DNA of 64,000 nt, taken from the NCBI GenBank assembly GCA_029582155.1, contig CM055898.1:25583339-25647338 (forward strand), in the 5' to 3' direction. Below are positions 46,036 through 58,341 of the stretch, piece after piece. The stretch comes from Panopea generosa (taxonomy: Eukaryota > Mollusca > Bivalvia > Adapedonta > Hiatellidae). The first letter of the stretch is position 1; every line of letters begins with the position of its first letter. Position numbers and translations under genes: made by a program. The notes under the pieces were generated by a model, which was given only the letters and a program-made list of their open reading frames with translations, did no database searches and had not been told where the DNA came from.

Positions 46036-47490
46036 TATCAATATAATTGAAATTTATTGATATTGTAAAAATAAATGTATATAAAAAACGTGTTAGTCTC
46101 ATGAAAGTATGGAGACAAATACTTCTTTAAGATCTATATGAATATCGTAAAATGGTTAAATGACAATACCTGTTGCGAAATTGAAAGAAGTTTATTTACC
46201 TTCGGAATCCATGATTTCATCAGGAGCAGTGATCAGTATTTATTTAAACTGATTCATATTTATTAACATTTACATAATATTATAACAACATATGTTCTAT
46301 GATCTACTTTAATAATCGATTGCTGAAAAAATCAATTTTGAATTACGCTAGTTGATCTAAAACGTGGTTTGATTGTTAACATTAGAATACATGTTTTAAA
46401 TGTATCCGCATAAAATGTTAACTGCCTCAAAATCTTGTATACGGTAATGTGCATAAACGGGGTATTATATAAAGGAAAACATGCCAAACGGCCATGGAGA
46501 TGAAATATAGACTAACATAAAAATAATAATCGTTAAGTTTAAACTCATTAGAAAGTTTATATTTAAAGTTTGAATTGGCATCATTTTTGATAAAATACAA
46601 TGTAACTTTTAAAAATGCTAAAATAAATTATGATTTGTATGTTAGATATCGAAATGCTAAGAATTGTATGTATATTCCATATAAAAAAAGTAAAAGGAAT
46701 AATTATAATAAAACTAATCATAGTTTGCCATTAGCCTTTATTGTACATTTAAAGTCGTACGACATACTATAATAATTTAATTCCATGATTTTCTTGAGAT
46801 AAACCTGTTGTTTGTCGATTTCTTGTATAAATAAACGAGTAGAAGCTTAAATAATTGTTATTTATCAAATTCCAACATTGCGGGATCGTTTTGACAGAGA
46901 TTACATCATAAACTGACCGTTAGAAGCGGCATTTTTGGGTGAGATCATTTTATATTATGTTTTTAAGAAATTTAGTAAGTTAAATGTCCGATTGCTATAT
47001 TTAGACAGAAAGAGATCTAAGTATTTTTTTGTATAAATTGTTGATATATATTCAGACTAGAAGGCGGACAATTTAATAACATATCTGCAGTATTGAGTTT
47101 TTAAATAGGATATATAAATGGTTGTATTGTGTTTATAATAAAGTATTGGAAATCGGCATTTTGAAGTGTAACGTATGTAATTAAATTGTGTTCAATTTAT
47201 TCAGTGTTTTTGCAAAGCAAATAGATACATAATTTGTCCGTCGATATTCATATTGTATAACATGGAAATATTTAGAGATAAATACGCTACCATGAGAATT
47301 AATAGACGATGCTAAAGGATATAATAGTAAATAACAGTTTGTATCGCGACAACAGTAAAATATAAGTAAAAAGCACTTTGTATCGCGGCACCACCAATTA
47401 CTATATAATAGATAAAAGCTGAAAAATATAACATTAAAACGACATAGACACAACAACAGAACAAACACGGCCAATAATGAATATATAGCA
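46036..47490. other. No feature seen
   Basis: AT-rich DNA with only short, compositionally biased frames, for example 46575-46772, which is Lys/Asn/Tyr-rich as expected from AT-rich sequence. Confidence 0.4.
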
Positions 47491-50400
47491 ATGAGAGGAC
47501 ATAGCCCCCCAAAACAGCTTAAACACAACCAATAATAAAAATATAGCATTGAAAAAACGCAGCCACATTTAATAGTATAAACACAGCCAATAATGAAAAA
47601 ACAGCAAGAAAAGAAACATATCCACAACAGAAGTATAAACTCAGCCAATAATGAAAATACCGCAAGAAAAGAAACATATCCACAATAGCAGTATAAACAC
47701 AGCCACTAATGAAAATACAGCAAGAAAAGAAACATATCCACAACAGCAGTATAAACACAGCCAATTATAAAAATACAGCAAGAATAGAAACATACCCACC
47801 ACAGCAGTATAAACACAGCCACTAATAAAAGTATAGAATTGATAGAACATATCAACAACAGCAGTATATGCACAGCAGATGATGAAAATATTGAATTGAT
47901 AGGACATAGCTATCTCAGCAGTATAAACACAGCAAATAATGAAAATATAGCATTAAATGGACATAGGCACCACAACAGTATAAACGCATCCAATAATGAA
48001 AATATAGCATTTAAAGGATATAGCCACCACAGTAGTATGAACACAGTCCATACAGAAAATATAGCATGGAAAGGACATAGCCATCAAGGCAGTATTAACA
48101 CTGCAAATAATGAAAATATAGCATTAAAAGGACAAAGCCACCACAGCAGTATAAACACAGCAAATATTGAGAATATAGAATTGAAAGGACATAACCATGG
48201 CATCAATATGAACACAGCCAATAATGAAAATATAGCAAGGATAGGACATAGCCATCGCAACAGTATAAACACAACAAATAGTGAGAGTAAAGAACTGAAA
48301 AGACATAGCCATCACATCAGTACACAGCAAATAATGAAAAAAAACAGCGTTAAATTGACAGAGCCACCACAACAGTATAAACACAGCCAATTATGAAAAT
48401 ATAGAATTGAAAGGACATATCCAAAACAGCAGTATAAACACAGCCAATTATGAAAATACAGCGTTAAAGGAAACATAGCCACCACAACAGTATAAACACA
48501 GCCAATAATGAAAGTATTGAATTGATAGAACATATTCAAAACAGCAGTATAAACACAGCCAATAATGAAAATATTGAATTGATAGGACAAAGCCATTACA
48601 GCAGTATAAACACAGCAAATAATTAAAATATAGTATAAATGGACATAACCACCACAACTGTATAACAGCCAATAATGAAAATATTGAATTGAAAGGATAT
48701 AGCCACCAGAGCAGTATAAACACAGCAAATAATGAACATATAGAATTGAAACGATATAGCCATCACATCAGGTTGAACACAGTCAATAATGGAATTATAA
48801 CATGGGAAGAACATATCCATCACAGCAGTATAAACAAAGCAAATAACGAAAATATAGAATTAAAAGGACAAAGCCATCACATAGTATAAACACAGCAAAT
48901 AATGAAAATATAGAATTGAAAGGACATATCCAAAACAGCAGTATAAACACAGCCAATTATGAAAATACAGCGTTAAAGGAAACATAGCCACCACAACAGT
49001 ATAAACACAGCCAATAATGAAAGTATTGAATTGATAGAACATATTCAAAACAGCAGTATAAACACAGCCAATAATGAAAATATTGAATTGATAGGACAAA
49101 GCCATTACAGCAGTATAAACACAGCAAATAATTAAAATATAGTATAAATGGACATAACCACCACAACTGTATAACAGCCAATAATGAAAATATTGAATTG
49201 AAAGGATATAGCCACCAGAGCAGTATAAACACAGCAAATAATGAACATATAGAATTGAAACGATATAGCCATCACATCAGGTTGAACACAGTCAATAATG
49301 GAATTATAACATGGGAAGAACATATCCATCACAGCAGTATAAACAAAGCAAATAACGAAAATATAGAATTAAAAGGACAAAGCCATCACATAGTATAAAC
49401 ACAGCAAATAATGAAAATATAGAATTGAAAAGACAAAGCTTACATCAGTATGAACACAGGAAATGCTGAAAATATAGTGTTAAATGGACATAGCCACAAC
49501 AACAGTATAAACACAGCCAATAATGAAACTATAGAACTGAAACGACATAGTCATCACAGCAGTATAAACACAGCAAATAATGAAAATATAGAATTGAAAC
49601 GACATAGTCATCACATCAGTATAAACACAGCAAATAATGAAAATATAACATTATATGGACATAGGCACCACAGCAGTATAAATACAGCTAATAATGAAAA
49701 TATAGCATCGGAAGGACAACGTCAAAACAGCAGTATAAACACAGCCAATAATGAAAGTATAGAATTGATAAAACATATCCACAACAGCAGTATAAACACA
49801 GCCATTAATAAAAATATTGAATTGATAGGACATAGCCATCACAGCAGTATAAACACAGCCAATAATGAAAATATAGCATTAAATGGACATAACCACCAGA
49901 ACAGTATAAACACATCCAATAATGAAAATATAACATTGAAAGGACATAGCCGCCACAACAGTATAAACACAGCAAATAATGAAAATATAGCATTGAAAGT
50001 ACATAGCCGCCACAACAGTATAAACACAGCAAATAATGAAAATATAGCATTGAAAGGACAAATCCATTACATCAGTATGACCACAGCCAATAATGAAAAC
50101 ATTATTTAAAGAACATAACCAATACAACGGTATAAACACAGCCAATTATAAAAGTATAGTATTAAAAGGACATTGCCACAACAGCGGTATAAACGTAGTC
50201 AATATTGAAAATATAGAATTGATAAAAACATAGCCACCACAACAGTATAAACACATCGAATGATAAAAAAAAATGAATCGAAAGGACATAACCCCCACAT
50301 CAGCATGAGCACATCCACGACGAAAGTATAGTATTGAAAGAACATAACCACCACAACAGTATATGGAAATGGACACAACAATAATACCAGCAGCATACAC
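47490..50400. repeat. 57-bp minisatellite, about 50 units, open on both strands
   Basis: The unit is about AACACAGCCAATAATGAAAA, then TATAGCATTGAAAGGACATA, then GCCACCACAGCAGTATA. As 57 is 19 codons, the plus strand reads a hydrophilic 19-residue repeat (SINTANNENIALKGHSHHS-like; best frames 47839-48396 and 49450-50109). The minus strand reads a hydrophobic Cys/Trp-rich repeat (YFHYWLCLYCCGGYVLSI-like). Both contain stops and frame slips between blocks. No splice sites or start context support translation. Confidence 0.95.
48395..49412. repeat. 509-bp tandem duplication within the 57-bp array
   Basis: Blocks 48395-48903 and 48904-49412 are essentially identical by eye, including rare variants such as CATGGGAAGAACATATCCAT and a shortened unit CACATAGTATAAACAC at equal offsets. 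This is a recent duplication or an assembly duplication. Confidence 0.9.
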
Positions 50401-50415
50401 ATATTACGTAATAAA

Positions 50416-50468
<53 letters not shown>
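50416..50468. repeat. (CA)n microsatellite
   Basis: An uninterrupted CA run of about 52 bases at the right edge of the 57-bp array. Confidence 0.98.
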
Positions 50469-50472
<4 letters not shown>

Positions 50473-50805
50473 TAAGTAATACAAAAGATTCAATCGTGTC
50501 GTGTTAGGGGATGTTAAATTACTTTGCAGATCCATGTTCAGGATATTTGCATATCCTTTTTCAAATTAACAATTCTGATCAAACCACTGTCGTACCAGAC
50601 GGTATCATTGTTAATAGACCTTTAATCACATACATGATATGAACAGTTAGTTTAATGTTTGCTTGTTGATATGAGTTTCCATTCTATTTAACGCTCTGTA
50701 TGTTTTGTACAGAAACATATTTCATGTATTCATATCGAAAATGTCGACCTCCAAAGTCGATATATAGGTTTTTTTCATTGCTCTTGTTTCTTCGTATATA
50801 TATAC

Positions 50806-50990
50806 ACATTCAAACCTGTCTGAAACAGTCAGACAAGGGAAGGAGCACCATTGCCTTTGAAGACATATTGTTTAATACAGATTAATTTGCCTTGGAAGAA
50901 TAGAACTGGGAAATAGCACTTGTGGCTGCTTAAGACAATTGGTTGTTTAATAAAAGTGACAGCTTACACAAGGTTGACTGTATTTACCTA
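50806..50990 (+). repeat. Dispersed repeat, CTTAAGACAGGT-type (copy 2)
   Basis: It begins TCAAACCTGTCTGAAACAGT and ends AAGGTTGACTGTATTTACC, the same order of phrases as 4083-4262. Confidence 0.65.
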
Positions 50991-52600
50991 AACAGTTGTC
51001 TTGTTTTCAATAATTACGTGTGCGTGTTGTCGTATAAGTAAGATAATAGTCTTACGGAGATGCGTTTAGTTTTGTACTTGCGCTGTTTCGTCTTATGCCA
51101 TGATAACGGAGGAAGAGCGAGGTGGAGTGCACCGTTAAGTATATTAGCTATTGTATTTTGCAATGACTGTTTCAAAGCGTTGACGGCTGATATCATTTCT
51201 ATCTATGTATATAGTGTATTAATAATTTCACATTTAATCATCTTCATGCTACTTTGATTGCTGTGTCTTTTAAATTCTATAAAACCTGTTGGATTTTTCT
51301 TTCAATTTTGTTTTGTATGTTATTGATATGCATTCTCTGGACTTCATACATATGTATACTCTTATATACATGTAGTTAAATTTGACTCTGTTGATTACTA
51401 TCATAAAGATAATGATTTCATTAAACAATAAAACTTTAATGGAAATCATATATCATATATATATATTCATATTATTTCAAATCAATAACTATTACTTATG
51501 AAAAGACAACTTACTTAAGGACGATTGCTATATTTTTTCATGCGCTTCAACTTCTCACACAAAGGAAAACAATTGTGTCCTGACCTGCCAGAGTCATTAC
51601 ATACTACTATATTACAACTGACCCTATTTCGGATGGCACAACCATTTACGGATACGCCTAAAATTGGTCTCTTATATTGTTTTCAATATATGAAATATGC
51701 ATACTGGTATAAAATAATTGTTTATAGTAATTTAACTTGAATATGAAATAGAATAGAAATCTTAATATTCATACAAATTTGCTCATTTAGTATAAAAACG
51801 TTTCTTTTGCAACTGAACTTTATTTAACGATGGCGTACTTTAAGAGCTATTTTTTTTCTCAAATTACTAAGTAAAGTGCATTTTTTTATTGCCATTAGAA
51901 TATACATCAGAGAGTATTTTGTGAGGTATTAAGCAACATTTATATATACACTATATCATAATACTAAAAAAATCGCTATATTTTTATTTCAAAATTGAAA
52001 AACAATTGACGCTCTGTCTGTCGGAATGATTTTGTTTTTGAAAACACTAAACAGTTAAAGTCAAACTTGTAATTACCATCTCCATGAAAATGAATATTAT
52101 TTGCATGCATACATTTAAAGTTTTAATTAAATACTAGCTGTTAGCAATTTTAAATATTTGTTCGCATTGCATTATTTCCAGGACAGGTGTGTTTATGAGG
52201 AGGTAAAATACCAAAAATTATGTACGGTATCATGTATTTTATTACATTAAAGTGGCTACATTAAACTTAAATATTGGGAAGTTTCATAAAATTCTATCCA
52301 TAGGAAAAATGTGACAAAAACTGTAACAATCGTCTTAAAGACACGTTCTCAGCTCTCCCCACTAAGGACCGTAACATAATAACCTAATGAGCGTCTTTTA
52401 GATGTGTCTTTTTATTATTGTGAATGGTTTTAGTTAGTTATGGTCCTTATGTGTACGTTTTTGTACGAAATAACTAACATTTAACAAAAGTATGTGTAAC
52501 AATTAGAATGTATTGAAACAAGGCTTACTAATGATCTAGTATTTATTATATTAATACTGATACTTATTATTTATTGTGTTCTTTTTCGCTTACATTGTTT
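50990..52600. other. No feature seen
   Basis: AT-rich DNA; the short frames show no domain and no phase-consistent splice sites. Confidence 0.4.
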
Positions 52601-52614
52601 GATTTAAAGGGAAT

Positions 52615-53180
52615 TTATCAGGGGTTTTCAAACTTTTTTTTTTCAAGCTAAAATATATTTTTTCCCAATATATCATGCCTATATATAATTACTGACCCCG
52701 TATTACCAAAAACCATATGTTTAAATCTGTCAAAACAATATATCAAAAAGGGATTTTATAACTTGGGCTACGCGCCAAGGTTAGATTAATATAGATTTCC
52801 CGCTTAAAAGGGCAACATATTTTGTGACGTAGTAAATGAGTCACATGATTTCATTTGTGTTTTAAATTGATCTGTTATACAATGGGGTGGGTCCATGTTT
52901 TCAGTTTAGATGGGGCGCAACATAAAATCTGAACGTTTTCAGTAGAAATATAATACATTTTAATGAACATATGGGAGTTTAGGGGGAAGGGGGCTTACGC
53001 CGTCTTTTTTAAAAGAGTAAATCTACCATTGATACAGGTGTACACGTAGTAAAAAATGAACGAGTCCAAATGACGCCAATCAGTAGATAAGAACTGTTTT
53101 TATAAGAATGTGAATTTCGATTCAAGTTTACCACTCCAATTTAAATATTGATTTTGTCACGTTTTGATGGATTTGTCACA
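52615..53180. repeat. Duplicated intergenic module, copy 1
   Basis: Phrases such as CAATATATCATGCCTATATA, GGCTACGCGCC and CAAGTTTACCACTC match 62455-62880 in the same order and orientation. It precedes the lectin pseudogene block. Confidence 0.75.
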
Positions 53181-53682
53181 CCAACATTTTTCGGAGTTGT
53201 TCCCCGTATAAAAATAGTGAAAGTTGAGTAGAATTACAGCCACCAGCGGAAAAGGGACACCCTTTCAACACCCTACCCCCATTTTGCCTCTCCCCAATGA
53301 ATGAAGTGCTCTTATACAAATTAAAGTATCATTTCTTTATGAAATATTTATATTAACGTACCAGAACATATATAAATACGACACTATAGTATCCAAGGAC
53401 AAATGCAACCCTCTATTTTTATTTTTGCTTTCTTTTGTTTGTTGTTGTTGTTTTTTTTGTTTTGTTTCTTTTTGTGTGGTGGCTTTGGGGGAGCGGTTTG
53501 GTTATCTATCACAAAAATGTAAAATGTGTATCAATTTGACAGCAAAACAAGTATACAAATAACCAAAATGCTAATACATATTGAATAATTATAAACTAAG
53601 CGTCTTTGCTTTCTCCAAATATTTAATGAAACAGAGAAGAAACCGCAAAAATGTTCACTTTAAATTTGTTACTTTCTCACAG

Positions 53683-55690
53683 TGCTTAACCTAGCTTAGC
53701 TACCAATTACATTAGTGTGATGAACCAGTCGATCTTGTACCCTGGAGGGGAAGCGAATAAGGGCTTGGACAGTAACACGGACAGCGTGTGGGGTGGAGGT
53801 TCCTGTACACATACATCAGCAAGCGAATACAACTCGTCGTGGCATCTCGACATACAATACGACATAACTGCTTCAGTAAGCATCCAGTACTTTTATTTCC
53901 GCTGTAATGTTGTATCATATTGCATTAACCATTGACATTTTACATCTATATTGAATCAACTGCGATTATATAACGTATTTCAATAAAATATAACATATCC
54001 TATATATATATTTGCGAAATACATGTAACAACGTGCATGACTGTTGTTTTTTAACTCAAGTAAACCAGTTCTTCTACAGACTTACACAGTATTTGTGCAA
54101 TTTCCTGGAATTGCCAAATCGGATAAGTAATGGTGGAGTTATGGTTTTTAAATCATCAAATAAATGCACTGTTCGACTTTGTATGCACCATATCTACCAC
54201 ATATTCCATTGGATCTTGCCAGATTTATTCATTTACTAGTATTATATAATTTCAAATATTTCATTTAAATAATTTCACTCGCCGAATCAAATAATTTAAG
54301 CCCGACTTATTTGCATTGAATTGTCAAAATATTCATAATTGTTATTGTGTGTGCGTTACAACCTTTAGTTTTAATTGAACACTAACCTAACTTACTCTGT
54401 AGCTATATTACTACAATATCTTATGCAAGTAAATACAAACTGGCCTCAACCGAATTATTAATATAATTAAAATAGCTATGCACTCACGGGTTGCCATCAT
54501 ACACAGAAGTCATATAGTCATATTCTTGTTGGATTTTCTGTAAATTATCAAAACGCATGACTTTTATTTGAGTTACAGCTCTTGCTTGATTTTGCTAAAG
54601 TTTCTCATGTCGAAGTTAAGCGATTTAGGGGAATATGATATATTGTTCAATGGTATTTTATTACAAACTGTTTATTTATAACCGAAACTTACATAATAAA
54701 CTGTCAGTGTTTAAATAAGTAAAATCAGTTAACAAGAGGTTTGGAGTTGCATCCGTAGCATTCGCATTTGCAAGTGATTTTAAATTAATCTATAAATTTA
54801 TCTCAATTTTTCATAAGTTTCCCCTAACACTAACCCTAATAAACAGATTCGAAGATATCGAGTTTGTTGTTTACTTTTATTGGTTTGGGCTCCGTGCATC
54901 TAACATAACTTTTTACCATATACTATATACATTCACATCAGCAGTCATGTGGTTCGTGTATGGTTGTTTTAAAACGTCGTCCCTGGCTTTGACTCAGTGT
55001 AATTTCTGACCTATTTGGTCATGGAGATCATTTAATATTACTCGAAAATACTGTTTAAGACCGTATCTAGTGGAGTGTTGGGTGTTGTATTATGAACAGA
55101 CATAAAAAGTCATAGATTGTTGTATTCGTTTATTTATGACTGTCTTGGAATTCAAAGGTTCCCTTTACCAAATAGTAGTATCGCCTATCACAACGGTAGT
55201 AGTAGGTGCTGCGTGGTTGCGTTTACGGTTGTTTAAGCCGGCGCAAGAGGGCGTGGTGGGATACCCCTTGACGAACTCAGTTACCCCGAGTTTGTGATTT
55301 GGTTTAATTGGTTGCGTTTTATGTTTCAAAGTATATCTTTAATCAGATAGCATCAATGATTTGTCATTGATAATGATAATGCTTTTTATCTTTTAAATTA
55401 TTTTTGTTTATACCATAATACTACAACAAAGACCTATAGTTATTTACGCTGTGACACTTTATTTATTTATTTTATTTAACGACATTTTTATTTTGAGGTC
55501 TTCATCTGCAGTCACTGGACGTCAAGGTCGGTAACACACTCTGTGGGCATTACGCTGGACTTCCTGTCTCGGGTGAAGTTTCTGTTGATATAATTTGTGG
55601 TCAAGGTATCCGTTGAAACACGATCACCATTACGAAAACAAGCGGTACCATACTCACCATGTCTGAGGATCAAACTTACAGGACATATGA
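53683..55690 (+). pseudogene. Fucolectin (FTP) pseudogene
   Basis: Copies of the two lectin exons lie at 53683-53875 and about 55498-55690. The first keeps [20 protein letters not shown] but has a 5-base insertion giving an early TAG (CTAGCTTAG), and it has lost the segment encoding the RQDCC ligand-binding motif, replaced by unrelated bases. The second has lost its acceptor (TTTTGAGGTC in place of TTTTCAGGTC), carries a TGA after GGTATCCGT, and reads MSED where the functional copy has MCEV. No EGF exon was found upstream. It is not expected to make a lectin. Confidence 0.85.
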
Positions 55691-55920
55691 GAGCATGCGA
55701 ACAAACAAAAATGAACATATTCAAATGTATATCTTAAAAGTGTGTGTTATATTCTATATGGTTACCCAATCTGTTAATTAGGCAATCAGCTCCATTTCTT
55801 TCTAATTAAAATGCGTTTATTAATATATGTTTTATAAAGCAAAGGGGACATAATTTTTGTAAATTATTCCATATTATTGAAGATCAAGTTTGTCTCCCAT
55901 TCAATGATTGTTATGTCCTG

Positions 55921-55952
55921 CCCCCCCCCCCCCCACCCCCCCCCCCCCCCCC
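55921..55952 (+). repeat. Poly-C tract
   Basis: Thirty-one cytosines with one adenine; prone to i-motif or (on the minus strand) G-quadruplex structure and to length error in assembly. Confidence 0.97.
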
Positions 55953-56224
55953 TTATAATTCATAAAAATAGGTTAAGAAAACAATATTTTCAATGACCAT
56001 TCTACTTTTCTGGTAATAAAGTTAATTAAGTACATCAGTGATTGTAAAACTCTTCAAGTGTTATTTTTTCCTTATGTTGTTTGTCGTTCTTGAGCTATAA
56101 CTACTTCCGGTAAGCTATTGATAACAAACACGGACACATATCTGAGAATGTAAGATCAACATAAAATGTTTAGTTTCAACTTATTCATTTTACTTCGATT
56201 GTACAAGAAGTTTGAACATTAAAA

Positions 56225-56385
56225 CTTATACAAAATGAAACTCGAAGTTTTTCTTGAGTAGAACCAGTCCTAAGCATACGCGGAAAAGGTGTCTTACTTA
56301 AGGACACCACACATAGCCGGAGGATTAAACCCACGACCCTCCGATCATAGTTCCGATGCTCTACCACTGGTCCACGCGTTTCACA
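56225..56385 (-). mobile_element. SINE family C in duplicated block
   Basis: On the minus strand the tRNA-like head reads GGACCAGTGGTAGAGCATCG (A box), then GGGTCGTGGGTTTAATCCTC (B box). This is the most complete head of the family in this window; the matching left copy is at 25610-25735. Confidence 0.8.
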
Positions 56386-57236
56386 ACACAAACAAAGTTT
56401 CTCTCAGTATAAACAATATTAATTTTGGGGATGTTTTGCTAGAAATGCAAAAACAAATATTCACATGTACCTGTACCTCATGGCAGTTTTGATTTAGACC
56501 AAAGATGAGTGCAATATTTTTTAATAAAGTCTTTAGTCCTGGAAATGTATATCTAACGGGTTTCGTCATGAATCCAAATCACTTTTTTATTTTTTATTTT
56601 TTTTTTATTATTGGAGTAGAATGTTTAATATGTACATCAATACTTGTCACCAATTCACCATTAAGGGGACAAACATATAATGACCGGACCAATTAGTATG
56701 TACACGGTTAAATAAAGTATGAAAATTGTCTTGATGAACTTAATTTTGTTTCATTTCAATTGATGACAAAGCGCGCATGATCATGCGGGTATTTTTACTT
56801 AATAAAGAAAACATCGCGATTGCCTATAATCTCAAATATTATGTTCGAAAACTTTTCTGGGATATGAGTTACACATAGAAAGTGTGTGATTTTTATTGAT
56901 AGGTAATAACATCTTGTTACCTATTGGAAGTTGGCAGTACATAAGTACAGCAGTACAGCAGTAAGCTGTTGCAATGGTTAAGCTGTCCTGATACAACATC
57001 ACTGCATTGTTACCAATTGAAATGTGAAAATAAGAGTCACGTATTTTTCCATTAATGAAGGCCAAACGTTTCTAAAGTGAACTTTTATGTATCCATTTTG
57101 TTGAATCATATGTTTAATGTTGATTTCAAATATGATTAATGATTTTCATTTATGTGTTCATATATGTGTTGTTGTCTCCATGTATTTACTCGTACTGAAA
57201 GTATAAAGGTGCTTTTCAGAGTCCTGGTATCAAACA

Positions 57237-57430
57237 TATACTGAAAACTGACGCACATTATTAAACTATTGTAAGCGATATCTACAGTTTTGTAATATGT
57301 ATGTAATAGTAATTCATTACTATTTTCGTCTTATTGACAAACTCAGTAATGAAATACCTTTGCATTCACATTCTGAAACTGTAAATATCGCTTAAAATGG
57401 TTTAATAATGAGCCTCTATGTTCAGCATAA
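57237..57430. mobile_element. Fold-back element (MITE-like)
   Basis: A left arm with CATTATTAAACTATTGTAAG and CGATATCTACAGTTTTG and a right arm whose reverse complement reads CATTATTAAACCATTTTAAG and CGATATTTACAGTTTCAG are imperfectly complementary over about 90 bases each. The nearby DNA 56530-58216 holds no supported exon, although the CUB domain should continue on this side. Confidence 0.75.
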
Positions 57431-58216
57431 TTAGTTCGTCTTCATGTTTTTGTTTATGCTTGACATGTACATTTCCATTCATGTGCTGTTAACTTAGTTA
57501 TTGATATAAATAGTGGTTTGTTAGAAGTGTAGGATATAACCAAACGGATTTCGTCAATGGTCTATGCCGCGATACGCTATACAACTATTTACCTTTTAAG
57601 TGGTCCACGGCTTAAACAATGTCATCCAAGAAAAATGATTATTGATATTATATCGTTTATGTCGAAACAGATAGTTTATAAAAAATCTAGACTCTGGTCA
57701 TTTTTACAAACATAAAATGCGGGGAATATTGTCATGCTGTATCTTGCTTTGATAAGGTTACTAGCCAATCAGCCGTTAGTAAGTATTTATTTTATTTTCT
57801 GTTCTGTGCTTCAAAGTGATTTTTATCCGATAATATTGAAAGTGATGTGTGTGTTACAGCCGTCGTAAAAGGTAGCCTCGAACTTTGACCTATGTTGTTA
57901 TTTCTTGGAGTTCCTTGGTGATCAATTGGTGTTATTCCATCATAGAGTTACTGCTTAAGCCAGTGTTGCTAACGGCTGTGAAGGATGCCTCATGAAAAGA
58001 CTCGCTATATTTTGTCGAAATACCAAATATATCGGACAAAAGAAACCTATGATAGTATAAAACATGTCCAGGAAAAGCAACAAGCAGACGCGGTTACATG
58101 TAGCAAACCGAGTCTGCTATTTTCTTTTCTTGGGCGCGTTTTATGATTTCACAAGTTATTTTTATCTTATGGCATCAGTCTTTACGTAAGAGATACATTT
58201 GATTTGGTATACGTAC

Positions 58217-58341
58217 TTGTAACCAGGCATTCCGGGTAAAACAAATTTAACCTCTATATAAGACTTGCAGGAGGAATCGCTCTCAGATGAAACTTCGGAA
58301 CCGCTGGCAAAGTCAAGCTGTATCTTGCTGCCTTCTGGACT
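58217..58341 (-). CDS. CUB exon 2
   Basis: Minus strand acceptor TTCATCCGCCAG and donor GTACGT (an alternative GTATAC lies six bases on). Phase 0 start: SPEGSKIQLDFASGSEVSSE then SDSSCKSYIEVKFVLPGMPG. It supplies the I-x-L-x-F and S-C-x-x-Y-I-E-V part of a CUB domain. Confidence 0.8.

Larger units (their letters stand above)
53500..56530. repeat. Segmental duplication, degenerate copy (lectin exons)
   Basis: This is the second copy of 23355-25860, in the same orientation and about 30 kb away. Both introns, the 3' flank and the embedded SINE are conserved in order. A poly-C tract (55921-55952) is present only here. Confidence 0.85.

Noticed and set aside
47181..50465. Hydrophobic Cys/Trp-rich minus-strand frames as membrane proteins
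   Set aside because: They are antisense readings of the 57-bp array, with stops between blocks and no start or splice support.
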